Shown here: one piece after another, positions 18,334 to 27,439 of the stretch
How positions within the stretch are numbered: the first letter of the stretch is position 1
How the letters are laid out: every line of letters starts with the position of its first letter
Source of the DNA: Planctomycetota bacterium
GTDB lineage: Bacteria; Planctomycetota; Planctomycetia; Gemmatales; Gemmataceae
Reading direction: 5' to 3'
DNA: 32,820 bases
NCBI GenBank assembly: GCA_009920765.1
Contig: RFZJ01000051.1
Span: forward strand, 1 to 32,820
The notes under the pieces: model-generated
Databases searched by the model: none
Seen by the model: the letters and a program-made list of their open reading frames with translations, nothing else
What the model was told of the DNA's origin: nothing
Position numbers and translations under genes: made by a program

Positions 18334-18355
18334 TTGAAGTGAATTGGTACTTCAA
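18334..18355. promoter_or_regulatory. Inverted repeat in the divergent control region
   Basis: TTGAAGT (18334-18340) and ACTTCAA (18349-18355) form a perfect 7-bp inverted repeat with an 8-base spacer. It lies 23 bases before the start of the lyase gene, in the 214-base region between divergent genes. The position suits a repressor operator for sugar-induced genes, but no regulator is encoded nearby. A short hairpin in the mRNA leader is the alternative. Confidence 0.3.
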
Positions 18356-18377
18356 AGTCCCAAGGTATTAAGTAATC

Positions 18378-19304
18378 ATGAGACACCTTCCTTTTGTTGG
18401 TTTGATGGCTGCACCCTTCACTCCCTTGAATGAAAAGGGTGATCTTAATTTGGATATGATTCCGATTCAGGCAAACCATCTTTTGAAAAATGGTGTTAAA
18501 GGTGTTTTTGTAGCAGGCACGACGGGTGAATGCCAGTCGCTTACTATTCAAGAAAGAATTCAGCTTGCTCAGGCTTGGTCGGTAGCAGCAAAAGGCAGGC
18601 TTACATTCATGATTCATGTTGGGCATAACAGTGCCCGAGAAGCGCGCGAGCTTGCCAGGCATGCCAAATCTGTTGGAGCAGATGCAATATCTTCTGCTGC
18701 ACCTTGTTTTTTCAAGCCTGCAGTTCCTGCTGATCTGATTGAGTTTCAGGCAGAGGTTGCAAGTGCCGCGCCTGAGCTTCCTTTTTATCATTATCACATC
18801 CCGCTTTTCACGGGAGTGAATGGGCCGGTTGCACCCTTCTTAAGAATGGCGAGCAAGAAAATCCCCAATCTTGTAGGTGTCAAGTATTCCCATTCCGATC
18901 TTTCTGATCTTCTTGAATGCACGATTTTAGATGGTGGCAGATTTGAAGTCTTATATGGTTGCGATGAGATGTTGCTTGGTGCAATTGCGATGGGAGTTCG
19001 TGGTGCGGTTGGTAGCACCTATAATTTTGCCGCTCCCATTTATCTTGAAATGATGGAAGCATTTGAAAAGGGCGATGTAGAAAAAACCAGGGTGCTGCAG
19101 GAAAAAAGCGTTGCATTTGTTCGGTTGATTCAGGAGTTTGGAGGCATTTCCGGGGGCAAAGCCCTTATGGGTGCCTTGGGAGTTGAGTGTGGGCCTGTTC
19201 GCCCGCCCCTCCACAAATTAACCAAGGATGAAATTCAAACCCTGCGTGATAAATTCATGGTTCTGGGTTCTATCAGTAAGGTATCTAATCCGCATGCTGT
19301 GTGA
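18378..19304 (+). CDS. nanA: N-acetylneuraminate lyase-like aldolase (DapA/NanA family)
   Basis: This is a class I aldolase of 308 residues, predicted to cleave N-acetylneuraminate to pyruvate and N-acetylmannosamine. The family GxTGE loop is GTTGE (47-51). The catalytic Tyr is Y139 in FYHYHIPLFTGVN and the Schiff-base Lys is K169 in VGVKYS. The YHIPxxTGV segment and GCDEMLLGAIAMGVRGAVGSTYN match sialic acid lyases better than dihydrodipicolinate synthases. No signal peptide is seen. The Shine-Dalgarno before the ATG at 18378 is weak. The gene diverges from the TIM-barrel gene and precedes a 110-base gap before the cytochrome/DUF1549 gene. Another 2-keto-acid aldolase activity in the same family is possible. 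Confidence 0.8.
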   Translation: MRHLPFVGLMAAPFTPLNEKGDLNLDMIPIQANHLLKNGVKGVFVAGTTGECQSLTIQERIQLAQAWSVAAKGRLTFMIHVGHNSAREARELARHAKSVGADAISSAAPCFFKPAVPADLIEFQAEVASAAPELPFYHYHIPLFTGVNGPVAPFLRMASKKIPNLVGVKYSHSDLSDLLECTILDGGRFEVLYGCDEMLLGAIAMGVRGAVGSTYNFAAPIYLEMMEAFEKGDVEKTRVLQEKSVAFVRLIQEFGGISGGKALMGALGVECGPVRPPLHKLTKDEIQTLRDKFMVLGSISKVSNPHAV

Positions 19305-19414
19305 CTGCCTCTTATACTAGCCAATCCTTCAATTTTTCCCCTGTTTGCTGGTTTATTTCTTTAGCCATGGGTATCATTATCTTAATGTAGGTTCTTTCTT
19401 TTCATGGGGATGGC

Positions 19415-22360
19415 ATGCCTTCCGTTTTAATCCTTTACTTGGTTGCTGCTTTGGGTGCTGAGCCCGCCAAGATCGATTTTAATCGTGACATCCAGCCAAT
19501 TTTCAAAGAACATTGTTATAAATGTCATGGCGAAACCAGCAGTAAAAATGGCCTAAGGCTCGATCGTAAAGCTGATGCCCTTAAGGGTGGCGATTCAGGC
19601 AAAGTTATCATTCCTGAAAAAGCAGATACAAGTATTCTCTTTCGTAATGTCGCAGCCCTCGAAAATTCAAACATCATGCCTCCCAAAGGGCCAAGGCTTT
19701 CTTCGCAACAATTGAATCTAATCAAGAACTGGATCAACCAAGGGGCGCAATGGCCTGATGATGGTTCTGAAAAGTCGAATGCACTTTCCTGGTGGTCGCT
19801 TCAGCCGATGAAAGTTATTCCTCCGCCCAACGCCAATCCTCAATGGGTCAAAAACCCGATTGATTCCTTTATTTGGAACAAGTTGCAGCAGAAGGAATTG
19901 AGCCCTTCAAAGGAAGCTTCCAAGATTACACTTTTGCGAAGGGTTTATTTTGATGTCACTGGTCTTCCACCCGAACCTGCAGAGATTGAAAATTTCCTCA
20001 ACGACAAATCGCCAGATGCTTATGAAAAACTGGTTGATCGGTTGCTTGCTTCGCCCCAGTATGGAGAACGCTGGGCTCGCCATTGGCTTGATGCTGTTCA
20101 CTTCGGCGAAACCCATGGCTACGACAAAGATAAGCTAAGGCCCAATGCCTGGCCCTACCGGGATTATGTGATTCGTTCGCTGAATTCAGATAAACCTTAT
20201 GGCAGGTTTGTTTCAGAGCAGCTTGCAGGGGATATGCTTTTTCCCGGCACTCCCGAAGGAATCGAAGCTCTGGGTTTTATTTCGTCTGGCCCTTGGGATT
20301 TTATCGGTCATGCCGAAGTGCCCGAGAGCAAAATCGATGGCAGGGTTGCGCGCCATCTCGATCGTGATGACATGGTTGCCAATACGGCCAACACTTTTCT
20401 GAGCATGACGGTTCAGTGTGCGCAGTGCCATAACCATAAGTTTGATCCTATTCTGCAGACGGATTATTACGGCATGCAGGCGGTGTTTGCAGCGCTTGAT
20501 CGTGCGGATAAGCCCTACCATGCCGATGCTGCAATCGCATCGCAGTTTGAATCACTAAAACAGAAAATCAAAGTTCAGGAATCAGCAATACAGTCATTCG
20601 AAGCAAAGATGCCTGGCAGAAAAGAACTGGCAGAAATTGATTTGCGCCTGTCTCAATTGCAAAAAGCATCTGTTGGAAAGAACCCTGCCTTTGGCTACCA
20701 CAGTGGTATCAGCCCAAGGCAATCGGAAGCCAAGTGGGTTCAGATTGAACTCGCTCAACCCCAGGCCATCGATAAGATTGTGTTGCATGCCTGCCATGAT
20801 GAGTTCAACAACATTGGTGCGGGTTTTGGTTTTCCTGTTCGCTATCAAGTTCAGATTGGTGATGAAGCAACTTTTAAAGCACCTGAAATCTTGAGTTTTG
20901 AAACCACCGAGAAAGACCAGCCTAATCCTGGCTTGATGCCTGTGGTTATTAATGCGGGGATGAAAAAAGCCAAGTATATCAGAGTGGTTGCCACTAAACT
21001 TGCTCTTAGGAGCAAAGATTATATTCTTGCACTTGCTGAAGTAGAGGTGCTTGATGCCAAGGGTAAAAATCTTGCCCTAAACGCTCCGGTTACCAGTCTT
21101 GATTCTACCGAGGCCCCCATTCGCTGGGCTAAAAAGAATCTTACCGATGGCATCTGGTTCGAAGGCGCAGATACTAGCAAAAAAGAGGTCGCTGTACTTC
21201 AGGAACAGAAGAAAAAGTTGCTTGTAACTCTTGTACCTGAAGCTGACAGGCTGACACTTGAAAACATGAATGCCCAAGTTTCTGAATTGAAGAAGCAACT
21301 TGCAAAACTGCCCCAGCCTAAAATGGTTTTCGCTGGAACGGTTCATACAGGAAGTGGCGCTTTTTCTGGTACGGGCGCAACGGGGGGCAAGCCTCGAACC
21401 ATTCATTTGCTTCAGCGGGGCAATATCGAAAAACCACTTGATGTTGTTTCCCCTAGAGCGATTACTGCTCTCCCTCATTCTCCGGGAATGTTTTCAATCG
21501 CAGAAAATGAACCTGAAGGTTTGCGCAGGGTGGCTCTTGCCAACTGGATTACCCATGATGCAAACCCGCTTGTTTGGCGATCTATTGTGAACAGGGTTTG
21601 GCGCTGGCATTTTGGCAGGGGCATTGTTGATACACCCAATGACTTCGGAAAAATGGGCAAAGAACCTTCCCACCCCGAACTTCTTGATTGGCTTGCAACC
21701 GACTTCCGCGATAATGGACAATCTCTTAAACGCCTTCATCGCATGATTTTAACCAGTGCCACCTATCAGCAATCCTCCGCTAACATTCCTGATATGGCTT
21801 CCAAGGATTCCGACAATGTTTATTACTGGCGCATGAATCGAAAAAAACTTGAGGCGGAAGCTATTCGTGATTCTGTCTTGAAGGTTTCGGGCAAACTTGA
21901 TGAAGCGATGTATGGCCCCAGCTTCCAGGACTTTGTCATCGAAAAACCAGAGCACTCGCCACATTATCAATATCACCTTCATAACCCTGAAGACCCCAAG
22001 GCGTTTCGTAGAGCCGTTTATCGATTTCTCGTTCGCTCACAGCAACAACCATTCATGACCACTCTTGATTGCGCAGATCCCTCCCTATTAGTGGATAAAC
22101 GCAATGAAAGCTTATCTGCATTGCAGGCGCTTGTGCTCTTGAACAATGGTTTCATGCTGGTGCAATCCAAGGAGTTTGCAAAAAGATTAGAGCGTGATTT
22201 TCCCAAACAGCAACAAGTTGAAAATGCTTTTCTGATTGCCCTTGGGCGCAGACCCACCCAATCCGAACTTGAATCTTTGACTGCATTGACAACCCAGTAT
22301 TCGCTCGCAGATTTGGCCCGGGTTCTGTTCAATCTCAATGAGTTTTCCTTCGTTGATTAA
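19415..22360 (+). CDS. Planctomycete cytochrome c-like / DUF1549 / discoidin-like / DUF1553 protein
   Basis: This is a large secreted protein (981 residues) of the family that is massively expanded in planctomycetes; its biochemical role is unproven, and links to polysaccharide degradation are often proposed. A short signal peptide (about residues 1-15) is followed by a cytochrome domain with one heme site CYKCH (34-38) and the NIMPPKGPRLS segment. DUF1549 spans roughly 145-355 and includes AQYGERWARHWLD-type sequence and a second CxxCH, CAQCH (335-339), followed by NHKFDP. A discoidin/F5-8C-like beta domain occupies about 438-555 (WVQIELAQPQAIDKIVLHA), and a short helical linker follows. DUF1553 runs from about 705 to the end (RVALANWIT, NRVWRWHFGRGIV). 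The DUF1501 partner begins 12 bases after its stop, the usual arrangement. The start gives a coherent signal peptide with GGGGAT just upstream. Confidence 0.93.
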   Translation: MPSVLILYLVAALGAEPAKIDFNRDIQPIFKEHCYKCHGETSSKNGLRLDRKADALKGGDSGKVIIPEKADTSILFRNVAALENSNIMPPKGPRLSSQQLNLIKNWINQGAQWPDDGSEKSNALSWWSLQPMKVIPPPNANPQWVKNPIDSFIWNKLQQKELSPSKEASKITLLRRVYFDVTGLPPEPAEIENFLNDKSPDAYEKLVDRLLASPQYGERWARHWLDAVHFGETHGYDKDKLRPNAWPYRDYVIRSLNSDKPYGRFVSEQLAGDMLFPGTPEGIEALGFISSGPWDFIGHAEVPESKIDGRVARHLDRDDMVANTANTFLSMTVQCAQCHNHKFDPILQTDYYGMQAVFAALDRADKPYHADAAIASQFESLKQKIKVQESAIQSFEAKMPGRKELAEIDLRLSQLQKASVGKNPAFGYHSGISPRQSEAKWVQIELAQPQAIDKIVLHACHDEFNNIGAGFGFPVRYQVQIGDEATFKAPEILSFETTEKDQPNPGLMPVVINAGMKKAKYIRVVATKLALRSKDYILALAEVEVLDAKGKNLALNAPVTSLDSTEAPIRWAKKNLTDGIWFEGADTSKKEVAVLQEQKKKLLVTLVPEADRLTLENMNAQVSELKKQLAKLPQPKMVFAGTVHTGSGAFSGTGATGGKPRTIHLLQRGNIEKPLDVVSPRAITALPHSPGMFSIAENEPEGLRRVALANWITHDANPLVWRSIVNRVWRWHFGRGIVDTPNDFGKMGKEPSHPELLDWLATDFRDNGQSLKRLHRMILTSATYQQSSANIPDMASKDSDNVYYWRMNRKKLEAEAIRDSVLKVSGKLDEAMYGPSFQDFVIEKPEHSPHYQYHLHNPEDPKAFRRAVYRFLVRSQQQPFMTTLDCADPSLLVDKRNESLSALQALVLLNNGFMLVQSKEFAKRLERDFPKQQQVENAFLIALGRRPTQSELESLTALTTQYSLADLARVLFNLNEFSFVD

Positions 22361-22372
22361 ACCGGATGCAAT

Positions 22373-23884
22373 ATGAATTTCCATGATAAAAACTTGAACC
22401 TTGGCATTCCTGCCCCAAGCAGACGCGAGATGCTTTGGAATACAGGTGGCGGATTGGGTGGAATTGCCCTTGCTTGTTTGCTCGGAAATCAATCCGCATT
22501 TGCTGGTTCGCTTAATGAGGGTGGCGTTGGCGGTCTTTCTGGGCTTCCTCATCACCCACCTAAGGCCAAGCGGGTCATTCAGCTTTTCATGGCGGGCGCT
22601 GCAAGCCATGTTGATCTTTTCGATTTCAAACCACAACTCATCAAGCAGCATGGCAAGAGTTCCGACTTCGGCGAGAAAGTGGAAGCGTTTCAAAACGGCC
22701 TGGGTCCCTGGCTTAAACCCATCTGGGATTTCAAACCGTATGGCAAATCCGGGAAGATGCTAAGCGATACCGTTTCGCCCCTGGGTGATGTTGTTGATGA
22801 TATCGCCTTTGTTCATAACATGGTCGGCAAGACTGGCATTCATAGCCAGTCCACTTATTTGCAGGCAACGGGTTTTCAGAGCCCAGGCTTTCCTGGCATG
22901 GGTTGCTGGGTCAGTTATGGCTTGGGCAGTATGAATCAAAACCTTCCCACTTTTGTGGTGCTTCCTGATCATCGTGGCTTTGCAAGCAACGGCCCCAAAA
23001 ATTGGGATAGTGCTTTTCTCCCTTCGCAACATCAAGGCACCATTCTTAAACCGGGCGCACCAAACCCGATTGAAGATCTTTTCCCTGCTCCCCAAGGTAA
23101 CTTTATTTCCAAGGCCAGCGCCGATGCTTCCTTTGATATCCTTGGTAAACTCAACCGCCAACATTTGCAATCCAGGGAAGGCGATAGCAGGCTAAATGCC
23201 CGTATTCAAAGCTACGAACTTGCTGCGAGAATGCAGCTTGCTGCGCCCGAAGCCATGGATATCTCGAAAGAGCCCGCTTACATTCGCAAGCTTTATGGCC
23301 TCGATCATAATGTTCAAACCTTCGATAAGGAAATCAACGCAATTGAAGAGATTGATCACTTCTCGCGCAAGTGTCTGGTAGCTCGAAGATTGCTGGAAAG
23401 GGGCGTGCGCTTTGTGCAAATCTGGTCCGGTTGCGATAACGGTTTTCCCAGGCGCAATTGGGACAGCCATGAAGATATCGAACGCGATCATGGCCCGCTT
23501 GCAATGGGCATGGCTAGGGGCTCTGCAGCACTCATCCTTGATCTAAAACAGCGCGGCCTTCTTGATGATACCATCATTCTTTGGACTACCGAATTTGGCA
23601 GAATGCCTTCTTCTCAAGGAGGTAAAGGCCGTGATCATAATCCTTATTGCTTTACCAATTGGCTTGCAGGCGGTGGTATCAAGGGTGGTGTATCGTATGG
23701 CCCCAGTGATGATTTTGGATACAAACCCCAGGATAGAAAAAATCCCACCCAGGTATATGATATCCATGCAACTATTCTGCATTTGCTTGGTATTGACCAT
23801 ACATTGCTAACCGTTAGGAATAATGGCATCGATCGCAGGTTGACCGATGTTCACGGGCATGTGATCGAAAACATCCTCGCTTAA
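22373..23884 (+). CDS. DUF1501 family protein (sulfatase/alkaline-phosphatase-like fold), Tat leader
   Basis: This 503-residue protein belongs to the DUF1501 family, distantly related to the alkaline phosphatase / sulfatase superfamily. The N-terminus carries SRREML (R17, R18) followed by a glycine-rich hydrophobic stretch, a typical Tat leader, so it acts outside the cytoplasm. Conserved family blocks are HVDLFDFKP near residue 80, WDSHED (363-368), EFGRMP (407-412) and GRDHNP (419-424), the last three holding likely metal ligands. DIHATILHLLG lies near the C-terminus. It starts 12 bases after the cytochrome/DUF1549 gene and is probably translationally coupled to it. mscL follows 33 bases later. 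The function is not established, but a joint role with its neighbour is implied by constant pairing in planctomycetes. Confidence 0.93.
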   Translation: MNFHDKNLNLGIPAPSRREMLWNTGGGLGGIALACLLGNQSAFAGSLNEGGVGGLSGLPHHPPKAKRVIQLFMAGAASHVDLFDFKPQLIKQHGKSSDFGEKVEAFQNGLGPWLKPIWDFKPYGKSGKMLSDTVSPLGDVVDDIAFVHNMVGKTGIHSQSTYLQATGFQSPGFPGMGCWVSYGLGSMNQNLPTFVVLPDHRGFASNGPKNWDSAFLPSQHQGTILKPGAPNPIEDLFPAPQGNFISKASADASFDILGKLNRQHLQSREGDSRLNARIQSYELAARMQLAAPEAMDISKEPAYIRKLYGLDHNVQTFDKEINAIEEIDHFSRKCLVARRLLERGVRFVQIWSGCDNGFPRRNWDSHEDIERDHGPLAMGMARGSAALILDLKQRGLLDDTIILWTTEFGRMPSSQGGKGRDHNPYCFTNWLAGGGIKGGVSYGPSDDFGYKPQDRKNPTQVYDIHATILHLLGIDHTLLTVRNNGIDRRLTDVHGHVIENILA

Positions 23885-23917
23885 ACTCATTTTTAACCCT
23901 ATGAAAGGTCTTGCATC

Positions 23918-24352
23918 ATGGATCCATTAAAAAAAGTAATTTCTATTGTTCCTAGTGGAAAAGTTTTAACCCTGATGGATGAATTCCGCGAATTTGCTTT
24001 CAAAGGAAACTTCATCAATGTTGCAATTGGCGTGGTCATCGGCGGCGCCTTCAGCAAAGTAGTTGAATCTTTGGTGAAAAACATTCTCATGCCTTTTGTC
24101 AGCTTGTTTACCCCGGTTGAAAAAGGTTATGCAGGTTGGACTTTTGTCATTAATGGAGTGGAAATTCCATACGGGGTATTTCTGGGAGAAATCATCAACT
24201 TCCTCATCATTGCTGCTGCAATGTTCTTCTTCATTGTCAAGTTTCTTAATTGGATGATGAATGTAAAAAAAGAGGAACCTGTAGTTGTCTTGACCAAGCA
24301 GGAAGAATTGTTAATCGAGATTCGCGACCTGTTGAAAGCTAAGGCATCCTGA
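23918..24352 (+). CDS. mscL: Large-conductance mechanosensitive channel MscL
   Basis: This homopentameric channel opens at near-lytic membrane tension and releases solutes during osmotic downshock. It has 144 residues. The family core is clear: EFREFAFKGNFINVAIGVVIGGAFSKVV (amphipathic helix and TM1), a periplasmic loop ending near YGVFLGEIINFLIIAAAMFFFIVK (TM2), and the C-terminal helix LTKQEELLIEIRDLL. The start at 23918 has AAAGG at good spacing and gives an N-terminal extension of about 19 residues over E. coli MscL. An internal ATG at 23975 would give the shorter classical form. It sits 33 bases after the DUF1501 gene and 29 before the FAD oxidoreductase gene, so it is probably cotranscribed with unrelated functions. 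Confidence 0.96.
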   Translation: MDPLKKVISIVPSGKVLTLMDEFREFAFKGNFINVAIGVVIGGAFSKVVESLVKNILMPFVSLFTPVEKGYAGWTFVINGVEIPYGVFLGEIINFLIIAAAMFFFIVKFLNWMMNVKKEEPVVVLTKQEELLIEIRDLLKAKAS

Positions 24353-24381
24353 TATTCTTATCGTCTAATTAAGGCATTCCC

Positions 24382-26442
24382 ATGCGAAATATGCTGCTAT
24401 CTCTGCTTGTTCCTTGTCTTTTTATTCATCCTGTATTTTCTGCAGATGAACCAGTGGATGTTGTAATCTATGGTGGCACCTCTGCAGGGGTCAGTGCCGC
24501 AATCCAAGCTGCCCGCATGGGAAAAACTTCGATTATCATCGAGCCTTCCAAGCACTTGGGCGGCCTTACCACGGGCGGACTGGGTGCCACCGATACCGGA
24601 AGCAAAGCTGTGATCGGTGGAATCTCCCGCGAATTTTATCAACGACTTCGCAAACATTACGACAAACCCGAAAGCTGGAACCTCGAAAAACGCGACTCCT
24701 TCAAAGGCTACCGCAAAGATGAAGATGCTATCTGGGCTTTCGAACCCAAGGTCGCTCATAAAGTCATTCATGAAATGCTTGATGAACATAAAATCAAGTT
24801 CGTTCTAAATGAAAGACTTGATCGTACCAATCCCACTGCAATTGTAAAAAAAGGCACTGCAATTCAATCCATCAAAATGGAATCAGGCAAAACCTTTACC
24901 GGCAAAATGTTCCTTGATGCAACCTACGAAGGCGATCTCCTCGCTGCTGCAGGGGTTCCCTTTCATGTCGGAAGAGAAGCTAATTCAAAATATAATGAAA
25001 CTCTCAATGGTATCCAGAAACAAAAAAATAATCACAATCATCGCTTTACCGCCAAGGTTGATCCCTATGTTATTCCAGGCGACCCCAAGAGCGGCTTGCT
25101 TCCAGGCATCGAGCCCGGCCCCCATCCAGAAGATGGTTCTGAAGATCACAGGCTTCAAGCTTACTGCTTTCGTATGTGCATGAGCTTGATCCCTGAAAAT
25201 CGTGTTCCCTTTCCCAAACCCGAAAACTACAACGAAAAAGACTTCGAGCTTTTGTTCCGTAACTTCGAGGCGGGAGATCTTCGGATTCCCACAAGCATCC
25301 TCATGATGCCCAATGGCAAAACCGACACCAATAATAATTTCGCAGTCAGCACCGACTACATTGGCGCCAATTATAAATACCCGGAAGCCTCCTATAAAGA
25401 GCGCGAAAAAATCATCGCAGATCATGAATACTACCAAAAAGGCCTGATGTGGAGCATTTGTAATCACCCGCGTGTTCCTGCTAAGGTTCGCGATGATATG
25501 AAAAAATGGGGCCTTGCTAAGGATGAATTCATCGATTCCAACAACTGGCCCCATCAAATTTATGTCCGTGAAGCAAGGCGCATGATTGGCGAATATGTCA
25601 TGACCGAACTCGATTGCAGAAAACTTCGCGCCACCCCCGATTCCATCGGCATGGGTTCCTATAACATGGATTCCCATAACTGCATGCGCTATGTCACCCA
25701 AGATGGCAAAGTTCAAAATGAAGGTGATATCCAAGTCAGCCCAGGTGGCCCTTATAAAATCAGTTACAAATCCATCACCCCAAAAAAACAACACGCAGCT
25801 AATCTGCTCGTTCCTGTTTGCATTTCCTGCTCCCATATGGCGTATGGTAGCATTCGAATGGAACCTGTTTTCTTTATCCTGGGCCAGTCCGCTGCTACCG
25901 CTGCCTGCCTTGCTATCGATGCAAAAATAGATGTGCAGGATCTTCCCTACGAAAAACTCAAAACCAAACTGTTGGAAGATAAGCAGGTGCTTGAATCGAA
26001 AGATGCAGTTCCCAGCCTTCCTGCCCTAGATCCCAAAAAAATGGCAGGTATTGTCATTGATGATATCCAGGCAGTTAAAAAAGGCTCTTGGAGCGAAAGT
26101 TCTTCCATCGGTGGTTTTGTAGGCAATGGATATATCCATGATGCTAATGAAGGCCATGGCTCCAAATCCGTTTCCTTTCAAGCGAAGTTACCCAAAGATG
26201 GAACCTATGAAGTGCGTTTTTATTATAACTCTAATGCAAATCGCGCAACCAATGTTCCCGTTACAATCGAACATGCCACCGGATCGAAAACTATTCTGGT
26301 GGACCAGCGCAAACCCAACAAAATGGGATTTGTTTCCCTGGGTAAATTTGATTTCAAAAAAGATGCTGTTGCGATTGTTGTTATCTCTAATAACAAGACG
26401 AATGGCCATGTGGTGGCCGATGCAGTTCAGTTTCTTCCTTGA
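24382..26442 (+). CDS. Secreted FAD-dependent oxidoreductase with C-terminal golvesin-like domain
   Basis: This is a 686-residue exported flavoprotein of the FAD-dependent oxidoreductase family common in planctomycetes; its substrate is unknown and probably a carbohydrate or related compound. The signal peptide ends VFSA with a likely cleavage after residue 21. The dinucleotide-binding motif is VVIYGGTSAGVSAAIQAA (27-44), a variant with GGTSAG, followed by EPSKHLGGLTTGGLGATD, typical of this family. Other conserved parts are FLDATYEGDLLAAAGV and the late GQSAATAACLA that contacts FAD. From about 556 to the end there is a beta-sandwich like the golvesin/xanthan-lyase carbohydrate-binding domains (DGTYEVRFYYNSNANRATNVPV, ADAVQFLP). 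It follows mscL by 29 bases; the next gene starts 28 bases after it. Confidence 0.92.
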   Translation: MRNMLLSLLVPCLFIHPVFSADEPVDVVIYGGTSAGVSAAIQAARMGKTSIIIEPSKHLGGLTTGGLGATDTGSKAVIGGISREFYQRLRKHYDKPESWNLEKRDSFKGYRKDEDAIWAFEPKVAHKVIHEMLDEHKIKFVLNERLDRTNPTAIVKKGTAIQSIKMESGKTFTGKMFLDATYEGDLLAAAGVPFHVGREANSKYNETLNGIQKQKNNHNHRFTAKVDPYVIPGDPKSGLLPGIEPGPHPEDGSEDHRLQAYCFRMCMSLIPENRVPFPKPENYNEKDFELLFRNFEAGDLRIPTSILMMPNGKTDTNNNFAVSTDYIGANYKYPEASYKEREKIIADHEYYQKGLMWSICNHPRVPAKVRDDMKKWGLAKDEFIDSNNWPHQIYVREARRMIGEYVMTELDCRKLRATPDSIGMGSYNMDSHNCMRYVTQDGKVQNEGDIQVSPGGPYKISYKSITPKKQHAANLLVPVCISCSHMAYGSIRMEPVFFILGQSAATAACLAIDAKIDVQDLPYEKLKTKLLEDKQVLESKDAVPSLPALDPKKMAGIVIDDIQAVKKGSWSESSSIGGFVGNGYIHDANEGHGSKSVSFQAKLPKDGTYEVRFYYNSNANRATNVPVTIEHATGSKTILVDQRKPNKMGFVSLGKFDFKKDAVAIVVISNNKTNGHVVADAVQFLP

Positions 26443-26470
26443 TTAAAAATTAGCTGGAGTCATTTCGCCC

Positions 26471-27313
26471 ATGACCCGATCGTTTCTTCAATTGTGGACT
26501 CGTGCAGAGTTCGAGGTCTGGAAATCCGAACCCAATAGTCCCCTTATCTATGCAGCTAGTAATCAATTCAAACAACGAGGCATAACCATAGGTGATCAAC
26601 TCTTTATCGTCGCTTGCTTTGCAGATGCATTGCATCTCATGGGATGCCTGAAGGTAGAAAAGGGAACCTTGAATGCAGTTGAAGCTAAAAATCTTCTCCC
26701 CAAAGGTTCTCATACTTGGGCTAAAGATTATGTCTTTCATGATCGATCACTCAACACCCGAATGCGTTTTGATTTACATGTGCCCGTAAGCGTGCTTACT
26801 TCTTTTCGGTTTGCAGATGGCACCAACCCAAAGTTCAAAGGGGATGGCTCCGAATTCAAACCTGATCCTCAAACCTTTAGAGGAGTTCGTGAACTTTCAT
26901 TTAATACAGCAACCAATCTTGCCAAGCTTCTTGGTGGTAAAGAAGCCCCTAGGAACGATGATACATCTGTAGAATCTGAAAAAATCAGAGCGTTGAGTAT
27001 TAGGCAGCCATATGCAGAGCGGATACTTCGGGGTGATAAGAAAATTGAGTATCGCACTTGGCCCACAACGCATCGGGGCAGGATTTATATTTATGCTGCG
27101 AAGACGCCTGTGCTATTGCCGGGCCATGAGGATTCGTTGGACCCTTTGAAGTTGCCCCGGGGGGTATTGGTAGGCACTGTGGAAATTGTTGATTGTAAAA
27201 AAGGGGGAAAGTATTTTGAATGGGCTTTAAGAAACCCGGTTAGGTTTGAGCCACCCCGCACCTTTAATGCTTTCCCACAGGCAGGCTACTTCTACCCCTT
27301 TGGCAAACCATAG
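26471..27313 (+). CDS. Two-domain PUA-like protein with C-terminal ASCH domain
   Basis: This is a soluble protein of 280 residues. The C-terminal part (about 168-280) is an ASCH domain: IRALSIRQPYAERILRGDKKIEYRTW contains the GxKxxExR signature, followed by the RGRIYIYAAK strand and a GTVEIVDCKK strand. ASCH domains have the PUA fold and bind RNA or nucleotides. The N-terminal part (about 5-130) has LIYAASNQFKQRGITIGDQLFIV and a second strand pair that looks like another PUA/EVE-type beta barrel, but this is by eye only. A variable linker with acidic residues (150-167) joins them. No signal peptide is present, unlike the two upstream gene products. GGAG lies 12 bases before the ATG. A role in RNA modification reading or nucleic acid sensing is inference from the fold. 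Confidence 0.75.
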   Translation: MTRSFLQLWTRAEFEVWKSEPNSPLIYAASNQFKQRGITIGDQLFIVACFADALHLMGCLKVEKGTLNAVEAKNLLPKGSHTWAKDYVFHDRSLNTRMRFDLHVPVSVLTSFRFADGTNPKFKGDGSEFKPDPQTFRGVRELSFNTATNLAKLLGGKEAPRNDDTSVESEKIRALSIRQPYAERILRGDKKIEYRTWPTTHRGRIYIYAAKTPVLLPGHEDSLDPLKLPRGVLVGTVEIVDCKKGGKYFEWALRNPVRFEPPRTFNAFPQAGYFYPFGKP

Positions 27314-27439
27314 AGAAAAAATAAAAATATTTTAACTATTTATTTATTTAAGGTTTTTATTGCACCATTTTTCTATTTTAATACATTAAATAAACTGGTC
27401 GTGTTGCTATGGGCAAATTGAATTAGTTATGGTTTTGCG

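Noticed and set aside
24985..25836. 283-codon open frame antisense to the FAD oxidoreductase
   Set aside because: It mirrors a well-conserved flavoprotein on the other strand, and its own product shows no coherent domain.
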